Source: Oidiodendron maius Zn (Eukaryota; Ascomycota; Leotiomycetes; Myxotrichaceae). Taken from it: DNA of 64,000 nucleotides. Every line of letters starts with the position of its first letter. The first letter of the stretch is position 1. The position numbers and the translations under genes are program-made. Location: the NCBI GenBank assembly GCA_000827325.1, contig KN832884.1, forward strand, positions 532,953-596,952, written 5' to 3'. Below, piece by piece: positions 33,897 to 44,503 of the stretch. The notes below the pieces were generated by a model that was not told the origin of the DNA, searched no databases, and worked only from the letters and a program-made list of their open reading frames with translations.

Positions 33897-34774
33897 ATGT
33901 CCGAGCTACGTCAACGCAGTGCCGCAAAACCAGAAGACAAAGAAACCAAAACAGATACACCTTCTGTCTCGCAACTAGTAGAGAAGGAGGACAGTGCCTT
34001 TTCACTCCTCGATATCGCACGCACTCTTGTCTTCGTGCTGCTTCTGTCTGGGGCAACTTCGTACTTCGTCACCCGCGAGAGCTTCACCTGGAACCTCGAC
34101 CGGCCAAAATGGACTCGTCCTGAAGTGCTCCAGGCCTGGCTTGTAAGTGCGATCTCCCCCTTAACTATGAACAAACAGTGAATCTAATCATGAATACAGT
34201 CCGGCCCTAAGGAATATACCGACGCAGACCTCGCAGCCTATGACGGCACAGATCCCGACAAACCTATCCTGCTCGCTATCAACGGGACCATCTACGATGT
34301 CTCGAAAGGAGGAAAACATTATGGCCCGGGAGGCAGCTATCACTTCTTCGCCGGTGCGGACGCAAGTCGAGGCTTCGTAACAGGATGTTTCGCGGAGGAT
34401 AGGACACCGGATATGGTATAACCTTCTATTCTCTACTGCCTCCAGGCTATGCATATACTAGATATAAGAGAAACTAATGCAGATCATAGAGAGGTGTAGA
34501 AGAGATGTTTATCCCCCTCGACGACCCCGCCATCGACTCACAGTATACATCGGGACAGCTCAAAGCGCTTAGGGAACAAGAACGCCGGCACGCGAAGGAA
34601 GAAGTCCAGAAGGCGCTGCAACACTGGGTGGATTTCTTTGCGAACTCGAAAAAGTATACGAGGGTGGGGACGGTCAAGAGGGAGGAGGGCTGGGAGGAGA
34701 AATTAGAGAGGAGGGAGCTTTGTGAGCCGGCGAGGAAGAAGAGGAAGGCCAGGAAGGCACCTGGGGACAAATAG
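33897..34774 (+). CDS. DAP1-like membrane-associated cytochrome b5-fold protein (MAPR)
   Basis: Exons 33897..34142, 34200..34415 and 34490..34774 encode 248 residues. The ATG at 33897 (MSELRQRSAAKPEDK) was preferred over upstream non-ATG codons. A single membrane anchor lies at about residues 42-60 (LARTLVFVLLLS region). It is followed by the heme-binding cytochrome-b5-like MAPR domain: YTDADLAAYDG, ILLAINGTIYDVSKGGKHYG and GADASRGFVTGCF. The C-terminal tail is helical and highly charged, ending in a lysine/arginine-rich stretch. Family members bind heme and help ER cytochrome P450 enzymes such as Erg11 in sterol synthesis. The long charged tail is longer than in yeast Dap1 (152 residues). 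Confidence 0.88.
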
Positions 34775-35016
34775 GGGATGGGAAGCGGGGATGAATATAT
34801 TACATGAAAGGGCTCTGTTTAGTTGTCTTGTTTCGCATTCGAGAGAAGTCACGGATGGATAGGATTTTTGAAAGTTGAAAATGCAATTCTATTTGAAATT
34901 GAAAACTCTTTGCTTCTCGCGTCAAGCGCGGTAGGGACATTACTCCTTCCTCTAGCTTTTCATGTCCGTTTCACCCCCTTCCAAAGTAAGCACCTCCATC
35001 ACATAAGAGCGTCAAT

Positions 35017-35775
35017 TTACATCATCAGACCCATGAACAGTGCCAAGGCACCACCAACAGTAAGAGTGACAGATGGGTACAGATTGGTGGCGCCATTTGT
35101 CGATGTGGATGCTGAGCTGCTAGTTTGGGACGCTGAGCTTGATCCCGTGCTGGAAGAGTTGGCGGAGACGGTGCTGTCGACGCCGCCCTCGATGGAGACG
35201 CCAGGCAGGTTGGCGGAGGCCTTGGCGGCTAGGGCTGTGTAGGCAGCAAGGGTGCGGGAGGCGTTCTTTGTTGGGCTGGGAGGCGATGTTAGTTTCCTGT
35301 CGTATTGATATAGGATTGAGTGGATACACATACTTCACGTTGATAACCAGGTTCATTCCCTTCTGGCAATGTGTGGCTTGCGAGCAGTATACCCAGATAG
35401 GAGTGGTGTTGTTGATGGCAATGGTATAGGCAGCGGTGTCAGTAGAACCAGCAGCAACAGGCATGAAGCCGGAGAAGAAACCGGTGACATTGCTGTTCAT
35501 GGCGATGGGCTGGCATGGCTGGTCGAAGGTGGACTGAGTGACGGTATGGTTGCCACCAGCAAACTGGAACTGAACCATATCACCCACAGCGGCGGTGACG
35601 CTGTTGGGAGAGTAGGCGATCGCACCGGACTTCGAGCCGACGGTGACGACGTGAACGGTGGTGGTTTGCGCTGTTGGAGTGTAAGTATATCCCCAGTTCG
35701 ATACTCTCACGCAAGAGACCACATACCAAGAGCGCTGCCGATGAAGGCGGAGATAGCGAGAGTAGAGAACTGCAT
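35017..35775 (-). CDS. secreted serine-rich cupredoxin, GPI-anchored type
   Basis: Exons 35775..35727, 35670..35334 and 35275..35017 encode 214 residues. The signal peptide MQFSTLAISAFIGSALA is followed by a plastocyanin-like domain. The type 1 copper ligands are in place: His58 (GGNHTV), Cys112 (YCSQ), His117 (THC) and Met122 (KGMNL), so copper binding is likely. The second half is rich in serine and threonine, and the last 20 residues are hydrophobic, consistent with GPI attachment. Such extracellular cupredoxin-like proteins are abundant in Pezizomycotina, and their function at the cell wall is not established. A paralogue lies at 57710-58581 in the same window. Confidence 0.9.
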
Positions 35776-37434
35776 TTTGGCTTGATAAATGGTTGATAGA
35801 AAGCAACTTTCAAATAAAAAAGGATTTGATTAAGGTAAATGTAGAAGGCGGCTAGCGCTCTGTCGTACAATTAAAAATGCAAGAAAGGTATTGAAGAGAA
35901 GGAAGAGAGAGAGGAACGCCGAGATATGGAGAAGAAACAACTGATAGAGAAGAGACGAAAGAAAAACTTGCTCACGGTCGGGGAACGACGCATAAATAAG
36001 ATCCAGACAGGTCTGAGGCGTCCCTAATTCCAACCCCTAGGCCTGTCCTGATGCTCCGCTAGAGGGGTTCGAGCGGCCAGTAGCTCGAAACACGTTTTGA
36101 CCTTGGCTCAAACGGCAGAGCAAGCGCGGCTGTCCGAGGGGCTCCGGGCTGGGAGTTGGGACGACGGTGTTGAGGATCAAACAGCATCTGTGCGAGACGT
36201 GTTCTGCGGTCACTGCGCGGTTGCATTCGCGGGCGGTTATGAAGTTTTTGATCTGGTTGTTCGCCGACTAGGCAGGTTCAGCATGATGCGCCCAACTTTA
36301 GGCGCTCAGGCAATTTATTTCCTTTCTTCATAAAAGCAGAGTCTTCATATTTCCCCGTTCTCTTTTCATGATCTCAATCTCTTTCTGCGCGGTTATTCCT
36401 TTGGCGTTGGTAGTTTCACGGCATGGAGGTTTTCGGGACCGGCGACGGTGGTGAAGCACGGAGGTGTGTCAGCCCGCGTCTCAGCACCCGAACCAAGTTT
36501 CACGACTCCCGTGACCTGGACACTTCATCTACGAATTGCACCTTTGTAATTACCTCGCTGCTTCGAAAATACGTCCGTGTGAGGTGAACTCAACACGGCT
36601 GCACTACCGCCGGTTTCGCGGGATGCTATCACATCCTCTTGATTGGGATATAGTTTTGAAGGCTAGCGGGAGGCGAAACATGAATCGGCGAACGGTCCAA
36701 GAGGGATGGTTGTCATGAGAGACTTGGGTTTGTAGATGCTGCTTACTTAGACATTTCATTATACTTCATAAACTTGTTTAAAACGACTGTTACATGAGTA
36801 CATCTATAGCTACCTACATCAAAGATCAATGTACAGTACCTCGCTCAGCGCTCATGGCTCGATAGGCCACCTCGGCATTTGCTTGTTTCCTTCGGCCCAT
36901 CCGTTCAATCTTTGGACGAACATGTAACGCCTCGGAAGCGACAAAAGCTTAACTCGGCGATCAGGTATGAGGTAAAATTAGACCGCCGCTCAGACCCAGC
37001 TGTATCTCAGACCTCCAATCTTAGAGTTCCTCCGGCCAGTGAGGAACTTGGCTGCACTGACAGAATGGTTTAACCCAATCATGATTAAGCCATCTAACGC
37101 CGTCTTCGATCTGTTCTGCTCTTCTCCCTGCAGCACGAAACAGCGGCTGTAAATGAGAGTTGCTATTGGCGTGATCACTTTGCCAATCCACAGAACGCCG
37201 CAAGACACATCTGTCTTCCGGAAAGCTCCCGTTGCTGCAATGCAGGTGCTGTATCAGATAGGTCCAGTCATTTCATTGGCCATTCTGGTTATCCACAGCC
37301 GTCTATCGTGCAATTGATGCGTCCCTGGTCCCCAAACACAGTATGCCCTTTCGAACCTCGATATTCAAGACAGGTATAACATCACACGACCAATCATAAC
37401 CAGAGCCAACTATCCTCCGAAGTCGTATATGGTC
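35776..37434. other. long intergenic region
   Basis: No gene is convincing. The plus-strand frame 36097-36333 has no recognisable features, and 36330-36720 shows short GC-rich blocks without a pattern. Confidence 0.4.
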
Positions 37435-38045
37435 TCAAAAATCCATCAGTAGCTGCGGCGCAAGCTTCTCCAAATCCTCAACCTGTATCACACGTAGATT
37501 AGAATTCATCCAATAATGAAATTAAAATTAAAATTAAAACCCCTTACCTCCAAAAACCCATCCCCTCTCCCACCTTCCCTCTCTCTCACCGTATTCTCCG
37601 CCCTCGCAACCGCCTCCCTTACAAACGTCTCCATGTACCTCCCCACCGCGCTCCCTGCATCCTTACTCATCCTTGTATTTTCATGCTTAAAGAACTCATG
37701 CAATAATCTCGTAAGCAACTCTGGAGGTATACGTTCTTTTCTCTCGTCTTCTTCTGGTATGGTAGTGGCGGTGATGGGGTCTTCTTCCTCCGAGTCGATT
37801 TGAGTGCGTGGCCGGGATTTGGCTTTGGGTTGTGAAGCGAAGGGATCGGATTCGGACTCTGGTTCAGAGGAATCGAGAGCTGGAAGGGAGAAGGCAGAGG
37901 AACCAGAGGCGCGTGATGTGGATTTGGACTTGGTAGAGGAGGTGGATTTGCGGGCGGTGGTCGAGGGGTTGGTCTTGGTTTTGGTGGTTTTCTTGACTGC
38001 AGAGGACGTGGAGGGGCGCGGGGGTTTGAATGGTTTTGGTGGCAT
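37435..38045 (-). CDS. MHF2: CENP-X / MHF2 histone-fold protein
   Basis: Exons 38045..37548 and 37482..37435 (65-bp intron, GTAAGG to ATACAG) encode 181 residues. The C-terminal about 75 residues are the CENP-X histone fold: PPELLTRLLHEFFKHENTRM, AGSAVGRYMETFVREAVARA, then across the splice junction GFLEVEDLEKLAPQLLMDF. The short second exon supplies the last 15 residues and is missed by an open frame that reads into AT-rich intron sequence. CENP-X pairs with CENP-S (MHF1), acting with FANCM/Fml1-type helicases in DNA repair and in the kinetochore CENP-T-W-S-X complex. The N-terminal about 100 residues are a basic, proline/serine/lysine-rich, probably disordered extension not found in the minimal family. 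Confidence 0.92.
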
Positions 38046-38382
38046 TTTGGGGGCTGGGAGTATTGTCGTAGTTTGATTATGTAGAGCCAAGATTGGATTC
38101 GAACTAGAAGCTATGAGTTGTAGATTGTAGTCGTGGCTGTGGGCGTGCTAGTTGAGGTCGCTCCCAGGTTGACGCGTTTTGCGGGACGCGCTTGCACATG
38201 ACTTGGATTGGCTACAAAGTTAATATATCTCAATATCCAAAGTTCTCATACAACAAAACGGCTATTATAATCCGACTAATTTGATCTTGATGCATAACAT
38301 CAAAGAATTGCCGTGTAGGGTTTTACACTTTTATATAACATGCTCCTGTGGTTTACACATACTAACGCCATTACTCACGAAG
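38046..38382. other. short intergenic region
   Basis: Between the CENP-X start and the 3' end of the SDR pseudogene. Nothing was seen. Confidence 0.5.
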
Positions 38383-39462
38383 TCACTTCGGCACATCCAC
38401 CAAGCCATGTACGTCTTTCTTCAACGCCCAAATGATCTCGTCCCAAATTTTGTGCTGCAATTTCTTTCCGTCATCCCCAGAGAATTCGGGAGCCGAACTG
38501 TTTACGACGCAAGCTATAAGTCACAAAATTCAATGGACAATTCTACGAATACTTACACCTGGTGAAGCTCGTCATCAAACCAAAACTTCCCGTGAGACTC
38601 AGGTCCCAGCGCCGCACCACTCACGAGAGTACGTGCACCTTGCTCTGTAGTTCGCAGGACTAGCATGTTTAAGAGTCCCCGAAGGATTGATGTTGCTATT
38701 CCTTGGTGCCCACAACTTAATTCTGATTGACAGAATCCCGGGCAAACGGCAAGGACGGAGACGCCGTTGGATGTAGAGTTGACTACTGATGCTAGACTCT
38801 GCGTGATGACCATAACAAACAATTTAGAAGCCTGGTACCGCTCGCTGGATTTGAAAGTAGTTACATCATTGAATGTGTGTAGAATATTTGAAGCGTCCCT
38901 CCGTTCTGAAGACAAATTCCAATTTTGATACCCCAGGAGATTGCTGCAGTTTCGGCAAGAGTAAAAGAGCCAGCAATGCTGTAGATAGGACGTTGACCTG
39001 GAATGTCTCCTCCTATCCGTACGGCGATTGCTTGAAATTGACGCTATAAACCCCTGCATTCAACAGCGCGACATTGAGATGCTCCAGATCTGAGGACGCC
39101 CGCACCGCAAACCTCTGGACACTATCGTACGAATTCATGTCCAAGTGCCAGAGGAGCACATGCTCTCTTATCCCCGTGCGCTGGTTAATAAGTTGCTTGG
39201 CCCGCTCGCCTTTCTCCAGATCACGCACACCAAGAAACACCTTCGAGGCACCGAGATTTGCGGATTTGACGGCTGCTTCAAACCCAAGACCGGTATTTGC
39301 ACCTGTGATGAGCACATTATGACCGGCGAAGGAGGCCTGAGAGTCGGAGAGAGCCTTCTGTCCAAAGAATCGTGACATTGGGGCATTGAACTTATGACAG
39401 AGGCTTGATGGAGGAGTAATCTTTCGCAGGGTGAGAAGACCACGATCGAGAATCAGGGTCAT
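38383..39462 (-). pseudogene. short-chain dehydrogenase/reductase pseudogene
   Basis: The frame from ATG 39462 (or 39378, MSRFFGQKALSD) encodes an SDR of the retinol-dehydrogenase-like group: cofactor motif TGANTGLG, LLNAGVYSVNFKQSPYG. The next codon, where relatives have Trp, is TAG (39015-39013). The sequence then continues in frame (EETFQVNVLSTALLALLLLP) to LEFV near 38920, where the frame shifts into SSERRDASNIL and the catalytic YQASK. After a proper donor GTAAGT at 38556 a last exon (38497..38383) encodes KKLQHKIWDEIIWALKKDV. Domain order is complete, so the loss is recent: one nonsense codon and one frameshift. Confidence 0.8.
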
Positions 39463-40108
39463 GACACATTTCTAGATAGTCAGTATATCCTTAATGAGAG
39501 TTGATAGGCTTAATGACATCGAATTGAAGAGTTGGTATAAATCTGTGAACATACCGGAAATAATGGGGAGAACCGGTGTATGGCCAACTACACATCTGGC
39601 CAATGACATTTCTTCCCGAAGGCTCAGCACTGCCAATTATAGTAGATTTCTCTCTAAGCCAATACAAAAGTACCGGGGCTGGGAATGATGCTTTGAAGAA
39701 ACTCCGAATAGTTTTGTTTATAGATTGGATGGACGAGGCGAAGGAGGGTGAAGTATGTTTCGTGTCTTTCGTTTAGAAGACAATAATTTGCGCTTCACAT
39801 ATCAACACACCATTGCCTAAAACTCCCCTTGATATAAACCAGCAAAATAGAAATCATTATACTCAATATTTTTTCCACTTTGCTTCTTTGCTTTGCTTAT
39901 TTCGCGAGAGGTAATCGCTAAATATGGAATATAAAGTTGGAGAGGTGGGTTTAGGAATTGAATATTTCGTGATGGGCATTACTGGCTTGGGGTGGCACGT
40001 CCGGCGAGTTTTGATATCAAACTTCACAAGAATCAGAATATAATGTGTTGATAGTATATATTATTCGCTCAAATGCAGCAATATTCTACATGACATTCAA
40101 AATGCATG
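39463..40108. other. intergenic
   Basis: 3' flank of LHS1 and upstream of the SDR relic. Nothing was recognised. Confidence 0.5.
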
Positions 40109-43100
40109 TCACAGCTCTTCGTGCTTGATGGGTTCTGGCTTTTCCTTCGTTACGGGCTTCTCCTCTTCCGCTTGAGCAGCCTCTTGTTCGGCCTTCTGCC
40201 TTGCGATCCACTCCATGATCTCCTCCTCGGTCGGCATTTCGCCGTTGGGGTCTACTCTCATGAATGGCTTGCCATCAAAGTCAAAAGTCTTCTCGGCATC
40301 GGCGGCCTCGGTTGTAGTGGCTTTTGACTTCTTGGACTTTGACGTAGTTTTGGGTTTAGCAGCGGGTTTCTTGCCCTTATACGACGATCTCCTCATGGTT
40401 CTGGCGAGAAGGTCCACAGACACGTCTTCAAGTTGTTTGGTTTTGGCTGCAATATCCTTGACGAGGATCGCTGGATCAGCGGTTGCCGGGAGCTTCTCTT
40501 GCTCGGCAAGCTTCTCTGTGAGCCATTGTGAGATGGTGTCGTACAAGCTCTGAGGTAGAACAAGGTCTTCAGTAGTGAACATGGGTGGGTCAAGAGTCTC
40601 CTCCTCGGCCGGGGCAGATGTAGTTGTCGTCGCGTCGTCTTCCTCCAAGCCCTCAAACTCGTTCGACGACGGAGATGGGGTGGCAGTTGCAGCAGCTTCT
40701 TTGGAGGCGGTCCAGGCTTCTCGAATTTTTGTGTCGTTCTCAATCTGACCAGTGATGCCTACAATGACTTGCAGGGTTTGGTTTAATGCCTCCTGGAGAC
40801 GCTTGAGCTCTTCCGGGCGCGCGGCAGCCTCCTCCTTTCTTGTTTCGATCGGCGTCACAATATTCTTCATTTCCTTAAGTTTGGCTTTCAGCTCATCTCG
40901 CGAGGCATCCCTTCCTTCGGAGTATATCCACTCGCCAGCAGCCTCAGCCCTAGACTTGAGACTAGTCCGCTCCTCTTCTGTTGAAGCAGCGATGAAAGCT
41001 TCATTCTCCAATAGGTCTTTGGCTTTGTAAGTAAATCCTTCAAGTTGGTTGAGGGCATCTTCTCGTAGTCTTCGGGAACGGTCGGAGTCTGCAAATGACT
41101 CCAGGCGATCCTTCATTCGAACCAATTCGGCTTTTGGTAGTTGCGGGCGACCCTTGAGTTCAGTTGTGTACTTGATGGGGATTACCTCTAAGTGCTTTGT
41201 CGGTTTTGTCTTGGCAGATGAAGAGGTTGCCGAAGAGGCTGAGGACGAAGAGGAAATGGAAGATGAGGCCGACGAGATCGTTGTGGTCTCTGAGCTACTC
41301 TCAGGCGTGCTCGACGCCTCACCCAATTTATCGCTCTCGACAATCGGAGCCTGATCCTTCTTGCCGAACCCAAACATACCCTTGACACTGTCAACCATAT
41401 TGGGCTTATCCGCATCTTCGACCTCACAATCGACAACGAATCTCTGGATCTCAACTTGACCACCAGTTGAGGCTAGACGTGTGCTGAGTCTCACGTTGAT
41501 GTCGCCGTCGGTGCAGCCCAGCTTTTTAAGAGCCGCAACAGAATCTGTCAGGTTTTGAGTTGTGATGGTGAGAAGTTGCTTTTCAGCCGCTCCAGGGGAG
41601 ACGTTCTCGGAAGACGCCACGTGCTGATAAAAGTCGATGGAAAATTCATCTTGGTTCTTGAATGCGTATTGCTTTTCAGCTCCCAGTTGAGACTTTGCTT
41701 GCCACAATCTCTGGTGCTGTGGCTTCTCGTAAATGTTGGTCCACTTGATACCCGCTGCGTAACTCGCGCCTTCCAAGGGTCGGATCTCTTTGACCCTGAA
41801 AGATGGGCTAAGTCCGGCTCCCCTGAATCCGGCACCAAATACAGCAGCCTCATCAGAGTTCACGTTTGTTCGTATCTTGTCTGCTTTTCCAATCAACTTC
41901 TCAAGTTCCTTTTGGACGAACGGAGTTCGAATGGCACCGCCATGGAGAATCACTGAATCGAGATCCTTAACTTCTAATTCGGCCATATCTAACGCCTTTT
42001 GAAACGTAACAGTGAGACGCTCCCTGTGGGACTCGGCCATCTTCTCGAAATCTGCTCGACTGATCTTATATTTGAAGTCGACATCCTCGTATAGACCCTC
42101 GAAACTTGCTTGGGTATTTGTGTTTGCGCTGAGAACCTGTCGTAGTCGCTCGGCCTCCTTCCAGAGCTTTGCAGCGGCACGCCCATGTGCCTGGACACCT
42201 TCAACAGTAGCCGAGACTTTCTTTCCGCCAGATGACTCCACAAATTTGTTGATCATGTCATCCACAATGAGTCCATTGAGGGCATCACCACCTAGAGTCC
42301 TATCCCACCCGCTGCCAATAACCTGAACTTCCTGGATTGTCTTGTTGTACTTTCCAACGTCCTTCACTGTCCTTCCCTGGAAGTTTAAAATCGTGGCTTT
42401 TGTAGAACCAGCACCCATGTCGAAAACCATGTGGGTCTCGGGCTTTTCGCCTTGAGAAATGCTTGGGAATGTTCGACTGGTGGCGTAATTCAGGCCGACA
42501 GCCAGTCCGTCGCTGATCAGATCCAAAACTCGAAGGCCTGCTAAATCTGCTGCCAACAAAATTGCTCTCTTCTCCTCCGCAGTGTAAAATGGAGGCACCG
42601 TGATGACGAGGTCTCTCACCACACTGCCCTTGCCCGCGAGGGCCTCTGCATTCTTTTGTATGCTCTGTAATTCCATTGCCAGTATTTCCTCCACGCTCCA
42701 CGCCTCTTCATCATGTGTAAATGCACCGCTTTTGAATGCTGCCGTGCCTCGTGTCTTATCCGCTACCAATTGAAGAGCTGGGTGACGTGTTGCATAATCT
42801 TTTACCACCGAATTATCTGCTGCCAGGCCTAAGAGGGGCTTGAGATTTGGGTAAACATCTCCGGGGAATCGTGCAGCCAAACTAATAGCGTCTGATCCAT
42901 ACGCTCTCTCTGGGAATGCCCCGCTCTGAACATTTTTCTCTGGCTTAAAGGCCACAGCGGATATTTCTTTTCGTCGTGAGTCCTTGGTGAGGACAATGTC
43001 GAGAGGAATTCCTGGCTTGACCAGCGCAGCTTTGATGTATTCCGTTCCGAGATCGACACCAAGGACTGCAGAAGCAGCCAATGCAGTCGAACTAAAGAGG

Positions 43101-43171
43101 TAGACGAGGCATACTATTGCAAAGAGAGGTGACGATAGTACGCCACTCGATGGCGCCGGTGAAAACCTCAT
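40109..43171 (-). CDS. LHS1: ER Hsp70-like chaperone Lhs1 (HYOU1/GRP170 family)
   Basis: A single-exon gene for 1020 residues. The signal peptide is about residues 1-33 (hydrophobic SPLFAIVCLVYLFSSTALAA). The Hsp70 ATPase domain follows: AVLGVDLGTEYIKAALV (phosphate 1), MVFDMGAGSTKATIL (phosphate 2) and VILHGGAIRTPFVQ (adenosine). After about residue 430 comes the beta-sandwich, then an acidic, serine-rich loop and an extended helical bundle, as in Grp170-type proteins. The C-terminus KHEEL resembles the ER-retrieval signal. Lhs1 acts in the ER lumen as nucleotide-exchange factor for Kar2/BiP and helps protein import. It is a core gene with no introns and no irregularities seen. Confidence 0.96.
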   Translation of the reverse strand: MRFSPAPSSGVLSSPLFAIVCLVYLFSSTALAASAVLGVDLGTEYIKAALVKPGIPLDIVLTKDSRRKEISAVAFKPEKNVQSGAFPERAYGSDAISLAARFPGDVYPNLKPLLGLAADNSVVKDYATRHPALQLVADKTRGTAAFKSGAFTHDEEAWSVEEILAMELQSIQKNAEALAGKGSVVRDLVITVPPFYTAEEKRAILLAADLAGLRVLDLISDGLAVGLNYATSRTFPSISQGEKPETHMVFDMGAGSTKATILNFQGRTVKDVGKYNKTIQEVQVIGSGWDRTLGGDALNGLIVDDMINKFVESSGGKKVSATVEGVQAHGRAAAKLWKEAERLRQVLSANTNTQASFEGLYEDVDFKYKISRADFEKMAESHRERLTVTFQKALDMAELEVKDLDSVILHGGAIRTPFVQKELEKLIGKADKIRTNVNSDEAAVFGAGFRGAGLSPSFRVKEIRPLEGASYAAGIKWTNIYEKPQHQRLWQAKSQLGAEKQYAFKNQDEFSIDFYQHVASSENVSPGAAEKQLLTITTQNLTDSVAALKKLGCTDGDINVRLSTRLASTGGQVEIQRFVVDCEVEDADKPNMVDSVKGMFGFGKKDQAPIVESDKLGEASSTPESSSETTTISSASSSISSSSSASSATSSSAKTKPTKHLEVIPIKYTTELKGRPQLPKAELVRMKDRLESFADSDRSRRLREDALNQLEGFTYKAKDLLENEAFIAASTEEERTSLKSRAEAAGEWIYSEGRDASRDELKAKLKEMKNIVTPIETRKEEAAARPEELKRLQEALNQTLQVIVGITGQIENDTKIREAWTASKEAAATATPSPSSNEFEGLEEDDATTTTSAPAEEETLDPPMFTTEDLVLPQSLYDTISQWLTEKLAEQEKLPATADPAILVKDIAAKTKQLEDVSVDLLARTMRRSSYKGKKPAAKPKTTSKSKKSKATTTEAADAEKTFDFDGKPFMRVDPNGEMPTEEEIMEWIARQKAEQEAAQAEEEKPVTKEKPEPIKHEEL

Positions 43172-43672
43172 GGTGGATGAGATTGGAGCTGCTAAAAGAG
43201 TGAAGCAGGCGATGTACAGTGGAAGTTTATATGCCGGCTAAAGGGCCAACATAGAATCTGGCCACAAGACAATCGGCAAGGGAATTGAAACAAAATACTA
43301 TATTAGTGGAATCGTAGCCTTGTATAGTGAAGAGGACACGTTAGAGGAGCTTTTACGGTTATTTTTCGCGGCCTTGCAGATCAGGTGCACAAGGCTGACG
43401 AGATGACATAACCATCACCTGATAAGACGTACGCTGGAGATATTCCTCCGGCTTTATCATGAGATTAAAGCACCCAGTCCGCTCCAATAAAGAGCAAAGA
43501 GAGGATATAGGGCCCTCTGCCCGAGGCCAGCATTGAATATACAACGTCGATTTATTATTTTACTTTTGCATTTTATTAAAACATCCTTTCAGCGATAGAA
43601 GAGCCACAGTTAGACTTCTTGACACATCTGCATCCCGTGTCTTCGAGTTACGAAGAGAATATCGTCATCATA
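43172..43672. promoter_or_regulatory. divergent promoter of LHS1 and the GNAT gene
   Basis: About 500 bp between divergent starts. No clear UPR element (CAGCGTG-like) was found by eye. Confidence 0.4.
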
Positions 43673-44503
43673 ATGGGGACACCTTTTATTCAACTACTTC
43701 GGCCCACAAATCTTGATGAGTATGACCGCGATAGGCGACCTAGTGAGCAGTCAGGCGATGTGCCTAAGACTTTCTTGGATGCCATGGAGGTTCGCGAACA
43801 AGTGTTCGTTATAGAGCAGAACGTACCTCTTGCGAATGAATTCGACTCTGATGATGCCCGATCCTGTCATTGGGTACGTCTGATTCTCTTAACTGCCGGC
43901 ATTACTGATGGAGAACAGGTTGTATACGCCTCCATTAACACCACGACTGAACCCGAAGTGAAGGACGCGGAGGGAAATATCGTGAAGAGGAAGCGGAGCG
44001 TAACGAGGTCAACTCCAATCGGTACCATACGGCTCGTCCCATTTCCACATCCTCCTCACCCTGAACCCGGCTCAGTGTTCACATTCAATGCGGAGGAAGA
44101 GCCAGCGGGACCACCGCCTTATATCACCGATCGGCCGACAACATTCCACGATGGAAAGGAACCATACGTCAAGCTGGGGCGGATAGCAGTAGTCAAGGAG
44201 TTCAGGGGTGCTGGCGTTGCGAGGATGCTGGCACATGCTGCCTTGACCTGGGCGCAGGAGAATCCCACTTTCTTCAATCCCTCAGTTACAACGTTGGGAA
44301 TGGAGAATCTGGGGGCCAAGAAGCTGGAGGACATACCTGTGTGGAAAGGTCTTGTGTGTGTCCATGCCCAAGAATCCGTGGAGAAAGCTTGGGAAAAATG
44401 GGGATTTGAGCTGGATGAGGGCATGGGGACGTGGGAAGAGGAGGGCATTAAGCATGTGGGGATGTTCCGGCGACTCCCAATCGTCAGCAATGCGGCCATC
44501 TAA
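43673..44503 (+). CDS. GNAT-family N-acetyltransferase
   Basis: Exons 43673..43873 and 43919..44503 encode 261 residues. The 45-bp intron (GTACGT to AACAG) has no stop and is in frame, but removing it gives SCHWVVYASINTT, as expected for the family. The ATG at 43673 (MGTPFIQLLRPTN) is preferred over the upstream non-ATG codon. The acetyl-CoA-binding motif is KLGRIAVVKEFRGAGVARML at about residues 163-182, and the early block MEVREQVFVIEQNVP matches the AtaH/YjcF-like GNAT group. It is a cytosolic acetyltransferase with unknown substrate (small amine or protein). Confidence 0.88.
   Translation: MGTPFIQLLRPTNLDEYDRDRRPSEQSGDVPKTFLDAMEVREQVFVIEQNVPLANEFDSDDARSCHWVRLILLTAGITDGEQVVYASINTTTEPEVKDAEGNIVKRKRSVTRSTPIGTIRLVPFPHPPHPEPGSVFTFNAEEEPAGPPPYITDRPTTFHDGKEPYVKLGRIAVVKEFRGAGVARMLAHAALTWAQENPTFFNPSVTTLGMENLGAKKLEDIPVWKGLVCVHAQESVEKAWEKWGFELDEGMGTWEEEGIKHVGMFRRLPIVSNAAI

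Noticed and set aside
38085-38115. GGATTCGAAC resembling a tRNA B box
   Set aside because: No matching A box or cloverleaf could be drawn around it.
41049-41354. plus-strand frames within LHS1 (for example 41049-41354)
   Set aside because: They are antisense shadows of the intact Lhs1 frame.
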